Shown here in pieces: positions 6,555 through 7,580 of a stretch of DNA of 7,580 nucleotides. Origin of the DNA: Chloroflexota bacterium (GTDB taxonomy: Bacteria > Chloroflexota > Anaerolineae > UBA7937 > B3-Chlor); NCBI GenBank assembly GCA_030616025.1, contig JAUWYD010000048.1:1-7580 (forward strand), written 5' to 3'. The notes under the pieces were generated by a model that worked only from the letters and a program-made list of their open reading frames with translations, made no database searches and had not been told where the DNA came from. The position numbers and the translations under genes were made by a program. Within the stretch, counting starts at the first letter, position 1; each line of letters begins with the position of its first letter.

Positions 6555-7580
6555 ATGGAAGCGCGGATTGTCACTCTGCCCGGAGATGGGATCGGCACGG
6601 AAGTCGTCGCCGAAGGGGTAAAGGTACTCCAGGCCATAGCAGACGAGTACGGCCACAGCTTCACCTTCGAGGAAGGGCTGATCGGTGGTTGCGCCATCGA
6701 TGCCACGGGGGCAGCGCTACCGGAGGGGACGATTGAGGCCTGTCAACAGGCGGACGCAGTCCTCTTGGGCGCCGTCGGCGGCCCCCGTTGGTCGGACCCG
6801 GCCTCAGCGATCCGCCCGGAGCAAGGACTTCTAGGCCTGCGCCAGGAGCTGGGACTCTATGCCAACCTGCGCCCGGTACGCCTCCACGAAGCCTTGGTAG
6901 ACGTCTCTCCCGTGCGCCCGGAGCGCTTGAAAGGCTTAGACCTGGTTGTGGTCCGCGAACTCACGGGCGGTATCTACTTTGGACCACGCCAGGAAGCAAC
7001 GAATAACCGCGGTACCGCCTACGACACGATGATCTACAGCGCCGAGGAGGTTGAGCGTATCGCACACATAGCTTTTCGCTTGGCTCAGCAGCGGCGCGGC
7101 AAGGTCACTTCAGTGGACAAAGCTAATGTGCTGGCAGTCTCCCGCCTCTGGCGAAGCGTGGTGACCGAAGTCGCGAAAGAGTACCCCGATGTGACGCTGG
7201 AGAGCATGCTGGTGGACACGGCGGCGATGCATCTACTCCGTCAGCCAGCGGACTTCGATGTAATCCTCACAGCCAACATGTTCGGCGACATTCTGACCGA
7301 CGAAGCTTCGATGCTGGCTGGCTCAATGGGCATGTTGCCTTCCGCCTGGCTGGGCGAGAACCACAGCGGGGTCTATGAGCCCATCCATGGCGCCGCTCCC
7401 GACATCGCCGGGAAGGGGATCGCCAACCCGATAGCAACCATCCTCAGCGTGGCGATGTTGCTTCGCTACTCGCTGGATCTCGAAGATGAGGCTCTGGCTG
7501 TTGAGAAGGCAGTTGAGGCTGTACTGGCTGAAGGATACCGCACCCCGGACATCCGCGTAGACGGTGCCACCCTCGTCGGG
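6555..7580 (+). CDS. leuB: 3-isopropylmalate dehydrogenase, 3' end outside the window
   Basis: The frame is open from the ATG to the last base, giving 342 codons without a stop, so roughly 15-20 residues are missing compared with the usual 355-365. LeuB oxidatively decarboxylates 3-isopropylmalate to 2-ketoisocaproate with NAD+. In threonine-independent isoleucine synthesis it can likewise oxidise 3-methylmalate to 2-ketobutyrate. Motifs are LPGDGIGTEV (8-17), GAVGGPRW (72-79), GLLGLRQELGLYANLRP (91-107) with substrate arginines Arg96 and Arg106, VRELTGGIYFG (133-143) with Arg134 and Tyr141, and VDKANVL (187-193) with Lys189. LVDTAAMHL (219-227) holds Asp221, and NMFGDILTDE (241-250) holds metal ligands Asp245 and Asp249. 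HGAAPDIAGKGIANP at 278-292 is the NAD-site signature of LeuB and argues against isocitrate dehydrogenase. All catalytic residues are intact. It follows cimA by 24 bases with its own strong ribosome binding site. Confidence 0.95.
   Translation, partial: MEARIVTLPGDGIGTEVVAEGVKVLQAIADEYGHSFTFEEGLIGGCAIDATGAALPEGTIEACQQADAVLLGAVGGPRWSDPASAIRPEQGLLGLRQELGLYANLRPVRLHEALVDVSPVRPERLKGLDLVVVRELTGGIYFGPRQEATNNRGTAYDTMIYSAEEVERIAHIAFRLAQQRRGKVTSVDKANVLAVSRLWRSVVTEVAKEYPDVTLESMLVDTAAMHLLRQPADFDVILTANMFGDILTDEASMLAGSMGMLPSAWLGENHSGVYEPIHGAAPDIAGKGIANPIATILSVAMLLRYSLDLEDEALAVEKAVEAVLAEGYRTPDIRVDGATLVG

Overview
The window is a same-strand run of branched-chain amino acid biosynthesis genes, all on the + strand and nearly gap-free. 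The order is ilvN (3' end only), ilvC, leuA, an unrecognised 67-residue small ORF, leuC, leuD, cimA, leuB (open at the right edge). No gap between genes exceeds about 70 bases. I see no internal promoter or intrinsic terminator, and no tRNA, rRNA, mobile element or CRISPR array, so the whole stretch reads as one operon. The window begins inside ilvN and stops inside leuB, so the operon extends beyond both edges.

The genes work together as follows. IlvN regulates acetohydroxyacid synthase, whose products IlvC converts to the dihydroxy acids for valine and isoleucine. LeuA diverts 2-ketoisovalerate into the leucine branch. LeuC and LeuD isomerise 2-isopropylmalate, and LeuB oxidises the product. 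CimA makes (R)-citramalate from pyruvate and acetyl-CoA, and the same LeuCD and LeuB can convert citramalate to 2-ketobutyrate. That gives an isoleucine precursor without threonine deaminase. ilvD, the catalytic subunit ilvB and the transaminase ilvE are not in view.

The DNA is GC-rich, with GC-rich wobble positions in the main genes, and start sites carry Shine-Dalgarno sequences, so this is a bacterium. LeuC and LeuD are of the short type shared by archaea and many deep-branching bacteria. IlvC is of the sub-type known from Bacteroidetes and fungal mitochondria (Ilv5-like), not the common cyanobacterial or E. coli types. A Chloroflexota-like or other deep-branching lineage would fit, but I cannot fix the taxon from this sequence.

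I found no exotic system. The most interesting item is the small acidic ORF between leuA and leuC. It has the best ribosome binding site in the window, and leuC just downstream has none of its own, which suggests translational coupling. Other points of interest are the LeuA/CimA pairing around one LeuCDB set, the Ilv5-like KARI, a Leu-to-Cys change in the CimA signature, and a probable TTG start for leuD overlapping the leuC stop.
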